Source of the DNA: Kineococcus mangrovi
GTDB taxonomy: Bacteria > Actinomycetota > Actinomycetes > Actinomycetales > Kineococcaceae
Reading direction: 5' to 3'
NCBI RefSeq assembly: GCF_041320705.1
Contig: NZ_JBGGTQ010000005.1
Location: 62,001 to 126,000 of the forward strand
DNA: 64,000 nucleotides
The notes under the pieces are model-generated. The model saw only the letters and a program-made list of their open reading frames with translations. It did not search any database and was not told the origin of the DNA. The translations under genes were made by a program, and so were the position numbers. Below are positions 27,513-38,327 of this stretch, one piece after another (position 1 is the stretch's first letter; each line of letters starts with the position of its first letter).

Positions 27513-28097
27513 GTGTCCGTCACCGGAGCCCTGCGCGAGATCCACCTCTTCCCCGTGAAGTCCGCCGGGGGGATCTCCCCGGACGCGGCCCGCGTCGGTC
27601 TCGACGGTCTCGACGGCGACCGCTCCCACGCCGTCGTCGACGACCTCGGTCGCGTGCTGGCCGCCAAGCGCACCCCCGGGCTGCGGGAGCTGCGCGTGCG
27701 CGGCGACGGCTCCGGGCCCCCCGTCCTCCTGGTGCCCGGCGACGAGGACCTCGCCACCTTCCTCGGCGTCCCCGGAGCGCACCTCGCCCCCGTCCCCGGG
27801 GGGGCGCGGCAGGTCGAGGCCGTCCACGTGGTGACCCTCCGGCAGCGCGCCGACCCGGTCGCGGGGGACACCTCCCGGGCGAACCTGGTCCTCGACCTCG
27901 ACCTCGACCTCGGCTCCGACCCCGACCTCGGTCTGGCGCCCGGGGGACGACTGCGGGTGGGGGCGGCGCTGCTGGAGGTCGTCGGGGTGCCGCGGCACTG
28001 CGGCGGGGTCTTCGCGCGGGTCGTGGAGCCGGGCGCCCTGCGGGTCGGCGACGTCGTCGAAACGGGGGTGGGACCGGCCCGCAGCACGCACGGCTAG
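27513..28097 (+). CDS. MOSC-domain protein (MOSC_N plus MOSC)
   Basis: A 194-residue protein. It begins [13 protein letters not shown], the MOSC N-terminal beta-barrel start, and has the conserved cysteine in [11 protein letters not shown] near residue 167. MOSC domains move sulfur or bind molybdenum cofactor in MOSC/YiiM-type detoxification and cofactor sulfuration. An acidic repeat ([13 protein letters not shown], residues ~128-140) lies before the MOSC core. The start is only 18 bases after the tRNA-Val, so it may be read from the tRNA promoter, or from CACACT (27501-27506) six bases upstream. Confidence 0.8.
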   Translation: MSVTGALREIHLFPVKSAGGISPDAARVGLDGLDGDRSHAVVDDLGRVLAAKRTPGLRELRVRGDGSGPPVLLVPGDEDLATFLGVPGAHLAPVPGGARQVEAVHVVTLRQRADPVAGDTSRANLVLDLDLDLGSDPDLGLAPGGRLRVGAALLEVVGVPRHCGGVFARVVEPGALRVGDVVETGVGPARSTHG

Positions 28098-28102
28098 AGT
28101 CG
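28097..28102 (+). promoter_or_regulatory. Probable -10 element for thrS
   Basis: TAGAGT overlaps the MOSC stop region; the leader to GTG 28136 would be about 27 bases and contains GGAGG. Confidence 0.5.
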
Positions 28103-28135
28103 CCGGAGTCCATCCCCGACCCCCGGAGGCCCGCG

Positions 28136-30136
28136 GTGCCCGCCCAGCTGTCCATCACCCGTACCGGCGCCGGCGGCGAGGAGACCGGGGCGAGCACGCA
28201 GACGCGGCAGGTCCCTGCCGGTACGACGGCGGCCGAGCTGTTCACGCAGGAGCGCGACGTCGTCGTCGCCCGCGTCAACGGCGAACTGCGCGACCTGTCC
28301 CACGTGCTGGCCGACGGCGACGTCGTCGAGGGCGTGCCGGTCTCCTCCGAGGACGGGCTCGCCGTCCTGCGCCACTCCACCGCGCACGTCATGGCCCAGG
28401 CGGTGCAGCAGCACTTCCCCGAGGCCAAGCTCGGCATCGGCCCGCCGATCCGCGACGGCTTCTACTTCGACTTCGACGTCGAACGCCCCTTCACCCCCGA
28501 GGACCTCAGGACGGTCGAGAAGACGATGCAGCGCATCGTCAAGGAGGGGCAGCGCTTCGTCCGCCGCGAGGTCACCGACGACGAGGCGCGCGAGGCGATG
28601 GCCGCCGAGCCCTACAAGCTCGAGCTCATCGGCCTGAAGTCCACCGCCGACCAGGCCGCCGAGGGCGCCTCCGCCGAGGTCGGCGAGGGCGGTCTGTCGA
28701 TCTACGACAACGTGCGCCGGGACGACTCCGTCGCCTTCCGCGACCTGTGCCGCGGCCCGCACGTCCCCACCACCCGCCTCGTCGGCAACGGGTTCAGCCT
28801 GCTGCGCAGCGCGGCCGCCTACTGGCGCGGCAGCGAGAAGAACCCCCAGCTGCAGCGCATCTACGGCACGGCGTGGCCGAGCAAGGACGAGCTGAAGGCC
28901 TACCAGGAGCGCGTGGCCGAGGCCGAGCGCCGCGACCACCGCCGCCTGGGCGCGGAGCTGGACCTGTTCTCCTTCCCCGACGAGATCGGCTCCGGCCTCG
29001 TCGTGTTCCACCCCAAGGGCGGGGTCGTCAAGCGCGAGATGGAGGACTACGTCCGCCGCCGGCACATCGAGGAGGGCTTCTCCTACGTCGGCACCCCGCA
29101 CATCTCCAAGGGCGGGCTGTTCGAGACGTCCGGGCACCTGCCGTACTACGAGGACACGATGTTCCCCGGCATGGAGCTGGAGAACTCGACGTACTACCTC
29201 AAGGCCATGAACTGCCCCATGCACAACCTCATCTTCCGGTCGCGCGGGCGGTCCTACCGGGAGCTGCCGCTGCGGTTCTTCGAGTTCGGGTCGGTCTACC
29301 GCTACGAGAAGTCCGGTGTCGTGCACGGCCTGACGCGCGTGCGGGGCCTGACCCAGGACGACTCCCACAGCTACGTGACCGCCGAGCAGGCGCCGGGGGA
29401 GATCACCCACCTGCTCGACTTCGTCCTCGGCCTGCTCAAGGACTTCGGCCTCGACGACTACTACCTCGAGCTGTCGACCCGCGGGGACTCGGAGAAGTTC
29501 ATCGGCTCCGACGAGCAGTGGGCGGCCGCGACGCAGGTGCTGGAGGACGCGGCGAGGGCGACGGGCCTGGAACTCGTGCCCGACCCGGGCGGAGCGGCCT
29601 TCTACGGTCCGAAGATCTCCGTGCAGGCCCGCGACGCCATCGGGCGCACCTGGCAGATGTCGACGATCCAGTACGACTTCAACCAGCCGGAGCGGTTCGG
29701 CCTGGAGTACACCGCAGCCGACGGCTCCAAGCAGCAGCCGGTGATGATCCACTCGGCCAAGTTCGGTTCCCTCGAACGCTTCTTCGGCGTCCTCGTCGAG
29801 CACTACGCCGGTGCCTTCCCCCCGTGGCTGGCACCCGTGCAGGTCGTCGGCATCCCCGTCGCCGACGCCCACGTCCCGCACCTGCGCGAGGTCGCCGACC
29901 GGCTGCGGGCCGCCGGCGTGCGCGTGGAGGTCGACGACACCGACGACCGCATGCCGAAGAAGATCCGCACCTGGACCAAGCAGAAGATCCCCTTCCTGCT
30001 CATCGCCGGGGCCGAGGACGTCGAGAACGGTGCGGTGTCCTTCCGGTTCCGCGACGGCAGCCAGGAGAACGGCGTGGCCGTCGCCGACGCCGTCGAGCGC
30101 ATCGCGGCCGCCGTCCGCGACCGGGTGCAGGTGTGA
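28136..30136 (+). CDS. thrS: Threonyl-tRNA synthetase
   Basis: A 666-residue class II synthetase that charges tRNA-Thr. An N-terminal TGS domain (about residues 1-75, ending [11 protein letters not shown]) is followed by the editing domain ([19 protein letters not shown]). The catalytic core has the zinc cysteine in MNCPMHN, the class II motif 2 in [15 protein letters not shown], and the anticodon domain ([11 protein letters not shown]) at the C-terminus. GGAGG precedes the GTG. It starts the thrS-HIT-pgsA-acyltransferase-pimA order known from Mycobacterium. Confidence 0.97.
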   Translation: MPAQLSITRTGAGGEETGASTQTRQVPAGTTAAELFTQERDVVVARVNGELRDLSHVLADGDVVEGVPVSSEDGLAVLRHSTAHVMAQAVQQHFPEAKLGIGPPIRDGFYFDFDVERPFTPEDLRTVEKTMQRIVKEGQRFVRREVTDDEAREAMAAEPYKLELIGLKSTADQAAEGASAEVGEGGLSIYDNVRRDDSVAFRDLCRGPHVPTTRLVGNGFSLLRSAAAYWRGSEKNPQLQRIYGTAWPSKDELKAYQERVAEAERRDHRRLGAELDLFSFPDEIGSGLVVFHPKGGVVKREMEDYVRRRHIEEGFSYVGTPHISKGGLFETSGHLPYYEDTMFPGMELENSTYYLKAMNCPMHNLIFRSRGRSYRELPLRFFEFGSVYRYEKSGVVHGLTRVRGLTQDDSHSYVTAEQAPGEITHLLDFVLGLLKDFGLDDYYLELSTRGDSEKFIGSDEQWAAATQVLEDAARATGLELVPDPGGAAFYGPKISVQARDAIGRTWQMSTIQYDFNQPERFGLEYTAADGSKQQPVMIHSAKFGSLERFFGVLVEHYAGAFPPWLAPVQVVGIPVADAHVPHLREVADRLRAAGVRVEVDDTDDRMPKKIRTWTKQKIPFLLIAGAEDVENGAVSFRFRDGSQENGVAVADAVERIAAAVRDRVQV

Positions 30137-30714
30137 GCGGGTCCACCGAACCGCCCGCCGGACCCCCCGCCGAACCGGCGGAGGGGTTCGCGGGCGAGCC
30201 CGACGGGTTCGGCCGGCTCTGGACGCCGCACCGGATGGCGTACATCCAGGGCGAGCACAAGCCCGCCGACACCGAGGCCGGGAGCTGCCCGTTCTGCCGG
30301 GCCCCCGCCCGCTCCGACGCCGACGGCCTCGTGGTGCGGAGGGGCGAGCACGTCTTCGCCGTGCTCAACCTGTTCCCCTACAACCCCGGGCACCTCATGG
30401 TCTGCCCGTACCGGCACGTCTCGGCCTACGTCGACCTGGAACCGGGCGAACTCGCCGAGTTCACCGCCTTCACCCGCGCCGCCGTCCGCACGCTGAGCGC
30501 CGCCTCCTCCCCGGCCGGGTTCAACCTGGGCATCAACCAGGGCGACGTGGCGGGGGCGGGCATCGCGGCGCACCTGCACCAGCACGTCGTGCCGCGCTGG
30601 CAGGGGGACGCGAACTTCCTGCCCGTCGTGGGCCGGACGAAGGCGTTGCCCGAACTGCTCGAGGACACCCGGTCGCGCCTGGCCGCCGCGTGGGTCACCG
30701 ACGCGGTCGACTGA
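30133..30714 (+). CDS. HIT-domain hydrolase/phosphorylase (Ap4A phosphorylase-like, Rv2613c type)
   Basis: A 193-residue histidine-triad protein with HLHQHVVPR near residue 152 as the catalytic motif and FNLGINQGD before it. CPFCR (residue ~55) is a partial zinc-site pattern. The mycobacterial homologue in the same position (Rv2613c) is a diadenosine tetraphosphate phosphorylase, so nucleotide phosphorolysis is expected. The GTG overlaps the thrS stop (GTGA), so the two are co-translated. Confidence 0.9.
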   Translation: MSGSTEPPAGPPAEPAEGFAGEPDGFGRLWTPHRMAYIQGEHKPADTEAGSCPFCRAPARSDADGLVVRRGEHVFAVLNLFPYNPGHLMVCPYRHVSAYVDLEPGELAEFTAFTRAAVRTLSAASSPAGFNLGINQGDVAGAGIAAHLHQHVVPRWQGDANFLPVVGRTKALPELLEDTRSRLAAAWVTDAVD

Positions 30715-30720
30715 CCGCCC

Positions 30721-30726
30721 TACTCT
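30721..30726 (+). promoter_or_regulatory. Probable -10 element, near-leaderless pgsA transcript
   Basis: TACTCT lies nine bases before ATG 30736, which has no Shine-Dalgarno. Confidence 0.5.
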
Positions 30727-30735
30727 TTCGACACG

Positions 30736-31359
30736 ATGCTCAACACCTACGGTCGCGCGTTCGCCACGAAGCTCTTCACCCCGATCGCGCGCTTCCTGCT
30801 GCGGTGCGGGATCACCCCCGACGTGGTCACCGTCGCGGGGACGGTCGGGGTCGTCGCCTGCGCGCTCGGCCTCTACCCGACCGGCCACCTGTTCTGGGGG
30901 TCCCTCGGGGCCACGGTGTTCGTCCTGTCGGACACCATCGACGGGACGATGGCGCGGATCAGGGGCAGTTCCGGGAAGTGGGGCGCCTACCTGGACTCCT
31001 CGCTCGACCGGTTCGCCGACGCCGCCCTGTTCGGCGGGCTGGTCGTGTGGTTCGGCCGCGGGGGCGCCTCGGACCTCACGGCCGGGCTGGCGCTCGCGTG
31101 CCTCGTCCTCGGCAGCACCGTCTCCTACGTCAAGGCCCGTGCCGAGGGCCTGGGCTACACCGCCAACGTCGGCCTCGCCGAACGCGGGGAGCGGATCGTC
31201 GCCGTCCTCGTCGGCGCCGGGTTCGTGGGCCTCGGCGTTCCGCTGCTGTTCCTCCAGGTCGTCCTCGCCCTGCTCGCGCTCGCCAGCGCCGTCACGGTCG
31301 TCCAGCGCATGGCGACCGTGCGGCGCCAGGCCCTCGCCGCGCCGCAGGCCGACGCGTGA
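30736..31359 (+). CDS. pgsA: Phosphatidylinositol phosphate synthase (CDP-alcohol phosphatidyltransferase)
   Basis: A 207-residue membrane enzyme that couples CDP-diacylglycerol to inositol 3-phosphate. The CDP-alcohol phosphotransferase signature is complete: DTIDGTMAR, then G-x3-D-x3-D in WGAYLDSSLDR (about residues 78-97). Five or six membrane helices follow. The assignment to PI-phosphate rather than phosphatidylglycerol-phosphate synthesis rests on the next two genes, an acyltransferase and a PimA-like mannosyltransferase, as in the Mycobacterium PIM locus. Confidence 0.93.
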   Translation: MLNTYGRAFATKLFTPIARFLLRCGITPDVVTVAGTVGVVACALGLYPTGHLFWGSLGATVFVLSDTIDGTMARIRGSSGKWGAYLDSSLDRFADAALFGGLVVWFGRGGASDLTAGLALACLVLGSTVSYVKARAEGLGYTANVGLAERGERIVAVLVGAGFVGLGVPLLFLQVVLALLALASAVTVVQRMATVRRQALAAPQADA

Positions 31360-32288
31360 GCCTGCGGGACCGGGTGGCCGTCGGCGCCTTCCGGGCCGGG
31401 TGGCGGTTCGCCCGGGCGGTGCCCGAGGACCTCGCCGTCACCGCGAGCCGGCACGCCGCCGACGCCCTCGCCCGTCGCGGCGGGCCCCGCGTCGAGCAGT
31501 TGCGGCGCAACCTCGCCCGCGCCCGCCCGGACGCCGCACCCGCCGAGCTGGACGTCCTCGTGCGCGACGGCCTGCGCAGCTACGCCCGCTACTGGCTCGA
31601 CGCCTTCCGCCTGCCGGCCTGGACCCGGGAGCGGACCGTCGGGGCCGCCCGGTTCGAGCGCGGGCAGGACCTGCGCGCGGCCCTGGCCGACGGCCGCGGC
31701 GCCGTCGCCTTCCTGGGGCACCTGGGCAACTGGGACCACGCCGCCGCCTGGTCGGCCACCGAGCTCGCTCCCGTCGTCACCGTGGCCGAACGGCTGCGCC
31801 CCGAGCAGGTCTACGCCGAGTTCCTCGCCTTCCGCCGCTCCCTGGGGGTCGAGGTGCTGCCGCTGGGCGATCCGGCGAGCTTCGGGACGTTGCTGCGCCG
31901 GCTGCGGGCGGGCGCCTTCGTCCCCCTCCTGGCCGACCGCGACCTCACCGGCGCCGGGGTGGAGGTCGACTTCCTCGCCGGGCGCGTGCGGATGGCGCAG
32001 GGCCCGGCGACGCTGGCTCTGGCCACGGGGGCACCCCTGTTCCCCATCGGGTTGTTCCACGAGGTGCGCCAGGGGCGGCGCGTCCTCGTCCTGGACGTCG
32101 CCGACCGGGTTCCCGCGCCCGCCCGGCGTCCCGGGGAGGGCCCCCGGGAGCACCGCCGCCGGGCCGTGGCCGAGATGACCCAGGCGTGCGCCGACGCCCT
32201 GGCCGAGGTGGTGGTGGCCCACCCCGACGAGTGGCACGTCCTGCAGCCGGTGTTCGCGCCGGTGGTCCCACCGCCCCCGGGGCGCTGA
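31356..32288 (+). CDS. patA: Phosphatidylinositol mannoside acyltransferase (PatA-like)
   Basis: A 310-residue LpxL/HtrB-type acyltransferase. The catalytic HX4D motif is in LGHLGNWDHAA (residue ~126), followed by the usual FVPLLADRDLTGAGVEVDF and PLFPIG blocks. It would acylate the mannose of PIM at the inner membrane face. GTG 31356 overlaps the pgsA stop, and pimA starts three bases downstream. Specificity is inferred from gene order. Confidence 0.92.
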   Translation: MSLRDRVAVGAFRAGWRFARAVPEDLAVTASRHAADALARRGGPRVEQLRRNLARARPDAAPAELDVLVRDGLRSYARYWLDAFRLPAWTRERTVGAARFERGQDLRAALADGRGAVAFLGHLGNWDHAAAWSATELAPVVTVAERLRPEQVYAEFLAFRRSLGVEVLPLGDPASFGTLLRRLRAGAFVPLLADRDLTGAGVEVDFLAGRVRMAQGPATLALATGAPLFPIGLFHEVRQGRRVLVLDVADRVPAPARRPGEGPREHRRRAVAEMTQACADALAEVVVAHPDEWHVLQPVFAPVVPPPPGR

Positions 32289-32291
32289 GGC

Positions 32292-33437
32292 GTGCGCATC
32301 GGGATCGTCTGCCCGTACTCCTTCGACGTGCCCGGCGGCGTGCAGTTCCACGTCCGCGACCTCGCCGAGCACCTCCTCGGCCTCGGCCACCACGTGCGCG
32401 TCCTGGCCCCGGCCGACGACGAGTCGACCCTGCCGCCCTTCGCCGACCCCGGCGGCAGCGTCGTCGCCGTGCCGTACAACGGGTCCGTGGCGCGGTTGTC
32501 CTTCGGCCCCGTCACCGCCGCGCGCGTCCGCCGGTGGCTCGCCGAGGGGTCCTTCGACGTCCTGCACGTGCACGAGCCGCTGTCGCCGAGCACGTCCCTG
32601 CTGGCGCTGTGGGCCGCGAGCCCGGTGACCACCGGCCCGCTCGTCGCCACCTTCCACACCGCCAACCTGCGCTCGCGGGCCATGCAGGCCGCCTTCCCGC
32701 TGCTGCGCCCGAGCCTGGAGAAGATCGCCGCCCGCATCGCCGTCAGCGAGGACGCCCGCCGGACCGTCGTCGAGCACGTCGGCGGGGACGCCGTCGTCGT
32801 GCCCAACGGCGTCGTCACCCGCGCGTTCGCCCGGGCCCCGCGGCGCGCGGAGTGGACCGGGACGCCGCGACGCCCCGTCGTGGCCTTCGTCGGCCGGCTC
32901 GACGAACCCCGCAAGGGGCTGCCGCTGCTGTGCGAGGTCGTGCCGCTCGTGCGCGCCGCCGTGCCCGGGGCCCGCTTCCTCGTCGCCGGCCGCGGCGACG
33001 TCGCCGCCGCCCGCGAGCTGCTCGGACCCGCCGACCGGGACGCCGTGGAGTTCCTCGGCGCCGTCGACGACCGGGCCAAGGAGTCCCTCCTGGCCAGCGC
33101 CGACGTCTACCTCGCCCCGCACACCGGCGGGGAGAGCTTCGGCATCGTGCTCGTGGAGGCCATGGCGGCCGGCGTGGCCGTCGTGGCCGCCGACCTCGGC
33201 GCCTTCCGCCGCGTCCTCGGGGACGGCGCGCACGGTGCGCTGTTCGACGTCGGCGACGCGGCCGCCGCCGCCCGCGAGGTGCTGACCCTGCTGGCCGACC
33301 CGGACCAGCGCGCGGTCCTCGCCGCCGCCGGGCGGGCCGCCGCCGCCCGGTACGACTGGTCGGTCGTGGCGGGGGAGGTCCTGCGGGTCTACGAGACGGT
33401 CCTCGGGCGCGGGGGGCCGGGGAGGAGCCGGCGGTGA
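32292..33437 (+). CDS. pimA: Phosphatidylinositol alpha-mannosyltransferase
   Basis: A 381-residue GT4 GT-B enzyme that adds mannose from GDP-mannose to phosphatidylinositol. Motifs are YSFDVPGGVQFHVRDLA (residues ~9-25), the HVHEPLSPS loop, VAFVGRLDEPRKG at the donor domain start, and HTGGESFGIVLVEAM, the EX7E-type sugar-nucleotide site. Length and order (pgsA, acyltransferase, pimA) match mycobacteria. It overlaps the next gene by GTGA. Confidence 0.95.
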   Translation: MRIGIVCPYSFDVPGGVQFHVRDLAEHLLGLGHHVRVLAPADDESTLPPFADPGGSVVAVPYNGSVARLSFGPVTAARVRRWLAEGSFDVLHVHEPLSPSTSLLALWAASPVTTGPLVATFHTANLRSRAMQAAFPLLRPSLEKIAARIAVSEDARRTVVEHVGGDAVVVPNGVVTRAFARAPRRAEWTGTPRRPVVAFVGRLDEPRKGLPLLCEVVPLVRAAVPGARFLVAGRGDVAAARELLGPADRDAVEFLGAVDDRAKESLLASADVYLAPHTGGESFGIVLVEAMAAGVAVVAADLGAFRRVLGDGAHGALFDVGDAAAAAREVLTLLADPDQRAVLAAAGRAAAARYDWSVVAGEVLRVYETVLGRGGPGRSRR

Positions 33438-34009
33438 CGGCGGTCGCGTGGGTCCTCACCGCGCTCCTCGTCCTCGTGGCGCTCGCGGGGTGGCTGTCGG
33501 CGACGGCGCAGCGCGTCGACCGCCTGCACCGACGGGTGGAGACCAGCCGCGCCGCCCTGGACGCCGAGCTGACCCGGCGGGCCAGCGCGGCCCTGGAGTT
33601 CGCGCTGGAGAGCTCGGCCCACCTGGACCCGGCCTCGGCGCTGCTGCTCGCCGACGCCGCCACCACCAGCCTGGACGCCCCGCGGACCCCGGCGGCCCTG
33701 CGCGAGGCCAACGACGCCGACGACGCCCACCGGTGGCGCGTGGAGTCCGACCTCACGCGCGCCCTGGCCGCGGCGCTGCCACCGAGCGACGGCGCGGGGC
33801 TGGGCCGGGTCCTCGAGGCGGCCCGCCGGGTGCAGCTGGCCCGGCGCTTCCACAACGACGCCGTCGTGCAGACCCGGCGCCTGCGCGGCAAGCGGGTCGT
33901 GCGCTGGGCGCACCTGGCCGGGCGGGCGCGGCTGCCCGAGACGGCGGACTTCCTCGACGGGGAGGGCGACGGGGTCGATCCCACGGCCGGTTCCGCGGCC
34001 CGGCCGTAG
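33434..34009 (+). CDS. Membrane-anchored LemA-like protein
   Basis: A 191-residue protein with one N-terminal membrane helix (residues ~4-22), followed by a mainly helical domain. A late segment, VQLARRFHNDAVVQTRRLR, resembles the YN-x-AV region of LemA proteins. It is encoded between pimA and pdxS, a place where actinomycetes often have an unannotated membrane protein. The function is unknown; the LemA relation is tentative and should be tested by profile search. Confidence 0.65.
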   Translation: MTAVAWVLTALLVLVALAGWLSATAQRVDRLHRRVETSRAALDAELTRRASAALEFALESSAHLDPASALLLADAATTSLDAPRTPAALREANDADDAHRWRVESDLTRALAAALPPSDGAGLGRVLEAARRVQLARRFHNDAVVQTRRLRGKRVVRWAHLAGRARLPETADFLDGEGDGVDPTAGSAARP

Positions 34010-34012
34010 GAT
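34007..34012 (+). promoter_or_regulatory. Probable -10 element for pdxS
   Basis: TAGGAT overlaps the stop codon of the LemA-like gene and predicts a start near 34019, about 39 bases before GTG 34058. Confidence 0.5.
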
Positions 34013-34057
34013 GGCGCCCGCCTGAACTCCGTCCGACCGATCGCGAGGCACGTGCAC

Positions 34058-34965
<908 letters not shown>

Positions 34966-34969
<4 letters not shown>

Positions 34970-35502
34970 CCGGCGCCGGGGAGCACGACCCGCTGGGGCC
35001 GGAGTGGGGGCACGGCCCCGACGGGGTCCGGACCCGCAGCGCCTCCCGCGTCGTCCTGCTGGACGAGGCGGGACGCGTGCTGCTGCTGCGCGGGACCGAC
35101 CCGGCCCGCCCGGGCACCGACTGGTGGTTCACCGTCGGCGGCGGCCGGGGGCCGGGGGAGGACGCCCGCGCGGCGGCGGTCCGGGAACTGCGCGAGGAGA
35201 CCGGCCTCGACGTCGACCCGGCCACCCTCGACGGGCCCGTCTGGGCCCGGGTGGCCGACTTCCCGTTCCTCGGCCAGACCTGCCGGCAGACGGAGGAGTT
35301 CTTCGTCCACCGCGTCGCGGCCGGTTTCGAGCCCGACCGGGCGGGGTGGACGCCGCTGGAGCACGCGTCGGTCTCGGAGCTGCGCTGGTGGGTCCCCGGC
35401 GAGCTCGCCGGGTCCGGCACGGTCTACTACCCCGAGGACCTGCCGCGACTGCTCACCGAGCTCCCGCCGGTCTGGTCGGGTCCGCCGCTGCCCGTCGCCT
35501 GA
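34966..35502 (+). CDS. NUDIX hydrolase between pdxS and pdxT
   Basis: A 178-residue NUDIX protein. The box near residue 60 reads [24 protein letters not shown], with the core RELREETG intact. The preceding WWFTVGG is typical of ADP-ribose/dinucleotide NUDIX enzymes. A NUDIX gene also sits between the PLP synthase genes in other actinomycetes. It overlaps the pdxS stop (GTGA). The substrate is unknown; a damaged nucleotide or PLP-pathway side product are both possible. Confidence 0.88.
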
Positions 35503-35506
35503 CGGG

Positions 35507-36118
35507 TCAGCCGGCGGCGCGGGCGTTGTAGACGACCGCGCCGGTGGCGGCGACGTGCTCCGCGTACGCGCGGTAGACCTCCAGCGCCTCCTCCCGCAGG
35601 ACGTCGGTGACGACGGCGATCCCGCGGGCCTGGAACTGCTCGGCCCAGTCGTCGCGGACCGGGCCCTCGTCGAACCCGGTGATCTCCTCCAGCTCCGGCC
35701 CGGACCCGGCCACCACGAGGGTGCGCACCCCCGACCACAGCGTCGCGCCGTAGCACTGGGCGCACGGGCGCCAGTTCACGACGAGCTCGCGGCGGGCGCC
35801 GCCCGCGCCGAGGTCCCACGACCCGGTGCGGGCCTGGGCCAACCCCAGGGCGGTGACCTCGGCGTGGCCCGAGGAGATCCCCGTGGACAGGACGACGTTG
35901 ACGCCGACGGAGACCAGCTCGCCGCTGTCGGTGTCGACGACGACCGCCGCGAACGGGCCGCCGTCGCCCTCCCGGAAGTTCCGCGCGGCGAGGCGGTGGA
36001 CCAGGGCCATCCGCTCCCGCCGGGTCGGCAGGACCGCGGGCGTGCCGGACAGTTCCTCGTCCACCCAGGCGGGCAGGGCGATGGTGAAGGAGCGGGCGAG
36101 GTCCGCGGGTACGGGCAT
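35507..36118 (-). CDS. Nucleoside/CMP-type deaminase (zinc-dependent)
   Basis: A 203-residue cytidine deaminase-like protein. The zinc motif is HAE (in [11 protein letters not shown], residue ~90) with PCAQC (residue ~122). The body resembles guanine/tRNA-adenosine deaminase family nucleoside deaminases. It is reverse-oriented and interrupts the pdxS-NUDIX/pdxT order. ATG 36118 has GGAGG ten bases upstream; a longer frame to 36178 runs into the promoter region. The exact substrate cannot be told. Confidence 0.85.
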   Translation of the reverse strand: MPVPADLARSFTIALPAWVDEELSGTPAVLPTRRERMALVHRLAARNFREGDGGPFAAVVVDTDSGELVSVGVNVVLSTGISSGHAEVTALGLAQARTGSWDLGAGGARRELVVNWRPCAQCYGATLWSGVRTLVVAGSGPELEEITGFDEGPVRDDWAEQFQARGIAVVTDVLREEALEVYRAYAEHVAATGAVVYNARAAG

Positions 36119-36158
36119 GCTGTCCGGTCCTCCGGTGTGGTCCGTGGTGCGGTCCCGC

Positions 36159-36209
36159 CGCAGCGTAGGGCCAGGCACGTGCGCGGACCCTCCCGGGCCC
36201 TACGCTGCG
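36159..36209. promoter_or_regulatory. Divergent promoter pair inside a perfect 14-bp inverted repeat
   Basis: CGCAGCGTAGGGCC (36159-36172) and GGCCCTACGCTGCG (36196-36209) are exact inverted copies. Each contains a -10-like TACGCT: reverse strand (36162-36167) toward the deaminase, forward strand (36201-36206) six bases before pdxT GTG 36213. The 23-base centre contains the palindrome GCACGTGC (36175-36182). Confidence 0.55.
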
Positions 36210-36212
36210 CCG

Positions 36213-36830
36213 GTGACCAGCACCACCCCCACGATCGGCGTCCTGGCCCTGCAGGGCGACGTCCGCGAGCACGTCGCCGCCCTGGAGTCCGGTGGCGCAC
36301 GGGCCGTCACGGTCCGTCGCCCGTCCGAGCTCGGCGACGTCGACGGCCTCGTCCTGCCCGGCGGGGAGTCCACGACGATCGACCGGCTCCTGCGGGTCTT
36401 CGAGCTGCGCGAGCTGCTGCGCGAGCGCATCGCCGGCGGCCTGCCCGTCTACGGCTCGTGCGCGGGCATGATCCTGCTGGCCGACCGGCTGCTCGACGGC
36501 GCGCGCGACCAGCAGACCCTCGGTGGCCTCGACGTCACGGTGCGGCGCAACGCCTTCGGCCGGCAGGTGGACTCCTGGGAGGAGCACCTGCCGTTGGCCG
36601 GCATCACCGACGGTGGACCGCCGACCGACGCCGTGTTCATCCGTGCGCCGTGGGTCGAGGAGGCCGGGCCGGGCGTGCAGGTGCTCGGCCGGGTGGGCTC
36701 CGGGCCCGCCGCGGGTAGGATCGTCGCCGTGCGGCAGGGCGCTCTGCTGGCCACGGCGTTCCACCCGGAGATCACCGGGGACGACCGGGTGCACCGCCAC
36801 TTCGTGGCGATGGTGCGGCAGCGGGACTGA
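36213..36830 (+). CDS. pdxT: PLP synthase glutaminase subunit PdxT
   Basis: A 205-residue class I glutamine amidotransferase that supplies ammonia to PdxS. Motifs are [25 protein letters not shown], the catalytic cysteine in [12 protein letters not shown] (residue ~83), and the His-Glu pair in [12 protein letters not shown] 36213 is the probable leaderless start (see the divergent promoter). It is separated from pdxS by a NUDIX gene and a reverse-strand deaminase. Confidence 0.96.
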   Translation: MTSTTPTIGVLALQGDVREHVAALESGGARAVTVRRPSELGDVDGLVLPGGESTTIDRLLRVFELRELLRERIAGGLPVYGSCAGMILLADRLLDGARDQQTLGGLDVTVRRNAFGRQVDSWEEHLPLAGITDGGPPTDAVFIRAPWVEEAGPGVQVLGRVGSGPAAGRIVAVRQGALLATAFHPEITGDDRVHRHFVAMVRQRD

Positions 36831-36886
36831 CGCGCACGGGATTTCGCAGGACAGCGGAGCATTTTCAGCGAGGCGGAGGGAACCAC

Positions 36887-37648
36887 ATGTCCGGCCACTC
36901 CAAGTGGGCGACGACGAAGCACAAGAAGGCCGTCGTCGACGCCAAGCGCGCCAAGAGCTTCGCTCGGCTCATCAAGAACATCGAGGTCGCGGCCCGCACG
37001 GGCGGGGGCGACCCCGCCGGCAACCCGACCCTCTACGACGCCATCCAGAAGGCGAAGAAGACGTCGGTGCCGGCCGACAACATCGACCGCGCCGTCAAGC
37101 GCGGCTCCGGGGCCGAGGCCGGTGGCGCCGACTGGCAGACGATCATGTACGAGGGGTACGGCCCGGGCGGCGTCGCGCTGCTCGTGGAGTGCCTGACGGA
37201 CAACAAGAACCGGGCCGCCATGGAGGTCCGGACGGCGATGACGCGCAACGGCGGCTCGATGGCCGACCCGGGCAGCGTCGCGTACATGTTCAGCCGCAAG
37301 GGCCTGGTCGTCATCGGCAAGGAGGGCACCGAGCTCAGCGAGGACGACGTCCTGCTCGCCGTCCTGGAGGCCGGCGCCGAGGAGGTCACCGACCAGGGCG
37401 ACACCTTCGAGGTCGTCTGCGAGGCCACCGACCTCGTCGCCGTGCGCGAGGCGCTACAGGCCGCGGGCATCGACTACGACTCCGCGGAGAACAGCTTCGT
37501 GCCCAGCGTGCAGGTGCCGCTGGACGCCGAGGGCGCCACCAAGGTGTTCCGGCTGGTCGACGCACTGGACGACTGCGACGACGTGCAGAACGTCTTCGCC
37601 AACCACGACGTGTCCGACGACGTCATGGCGGCCCTCGAGGACGCCTGA
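36887..37648 (+). CDS. yebC: YebC/PmpR-family protein
   Basis: A 253-residue protein with the family start [23 protein letters not shown], then [18 protein letters not shown] and the three-domain length expected. YebC proteins have been described as DNA-binding regulators and, more recently, as aids to ribosomes at proline stalls. It precedes ruvC as in many bacteria (yebC-ruvCAB). GGAGGG lies seven bases before the ATG. Confidence 0.96.
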   Translation: MSGHSKWATTKHKKAVVDAKRAKSFARLIKNIEVAARTGGGDPAGNPTLYDAIQKAKKTSVPADNIDRAVKRGSGAEAGGADWQTIMYEGYGPGGVALLVECLTDNKNRAAMEVRTAMTRNGGSMADPGSVAYMFSRKGLVVIGKEGTELSEDDVLLAVLEAGAEEVTDQGDTFEVVCEATDLVAVREALQAAGIDYDSAENSFVPSVQVPLDAEGATKVFRLVDALDDCDDVQNVFANHDVSDDVMAALEDA

Positions 37649-37706
37649 CACCCCGGCCCGCCGCTCCTGACGGCCCCCGCGACCGCCCCGTGCGATCGTG
37701 GGGGCC

Positions 37707-38327
37707 GTGCGCGTGCTGGCGGTGGACCCGGGTCTGACCCGGTGCGGGATCGGGGTGGTCGACGCCGTCCGCACCGGGCGGCGGGCCGCCATGGTCGGCG
37801 TCGGCGTCGTGCGCACCCCCGCCACCGACCCCGTCGAAGCCCGGCTCCTGGCCATCAGCGAGGGCCTGGAGACCTGGCTGGACACCCACCGTCCCGACGT
37901 CGTCGCCGTCGAGCGCGTCTTCGCCCAGGCCAACGTGCGCTCGGTCATGGGCACCGCGCAGGCGGCCGGGCTGGTCCTCGTCGCCGCCGCCCGCCGCGGC
38001 CTGCCGGTCGCGATGCACACCCCCAGCGAGGTCAAGGCCGCGGTCACGGGGGACGGGCGCGCCGGCAAGGAGCAGGTGACGACGATGGTCACCCGCATCC
38101 TCGGCCTCGACAGCCCCCCGCGACCGGCCGACGCCGCCGACGCCCTCGCCCTGGCCCTGTGCCACCTGTGGCGGGGCGGGGCGAGCACCCGGCTGGAGGC
38201 CGCCGCGCACTCCGCGCTCGTGACGGGACGGCGGAACGCCTACGCCGAGGCCGAAGCTGCGGCCAGGCGCTCGCGCAGGAACGTCGTCGTGCGCTCCCAG
38301 GCCAGCTCGGCGGACTCGCGCCGGTAG
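37707..38327 (+). CDS. ruvC: Holliday junction resolvase
   Basis: A 206-residue RuvC nuclease that cuts Holliday junctions with RuvAB. Catalytic residues are visible: Asp7 in LAVDPG, Glu in VAVERVF (~68), and two Asp in [10 protein letters not shown] (~138/141). The C-terminal ~35 residues are an Arg/Ala-rich extension beyond the usual RuvC end and overlap the convergent dienelactone hydrolase by 88 bases. GTG 37707 gives the standard [10 protein letters not shown] start; GTG 37698 is an alternative. Confidence 0.95.
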   Translation: MRVLAVDPGLTRCGIGVVDAVRTGRRAAMVGVGVVRTPATDPVEARLLAISEGLETWLDTHRPDVVAVERVFAQANVRSVMGTAQAAGLVLVAAARRGLPVAMHTPSEVKAAVTGDGRAGKEQVTTMVTRILGLDSPPRPADAADALALALCHLWRGGASTRLEAAAHSALVTGRRNAYAEAEAAARRSRRNVVVRSQASSADSRR

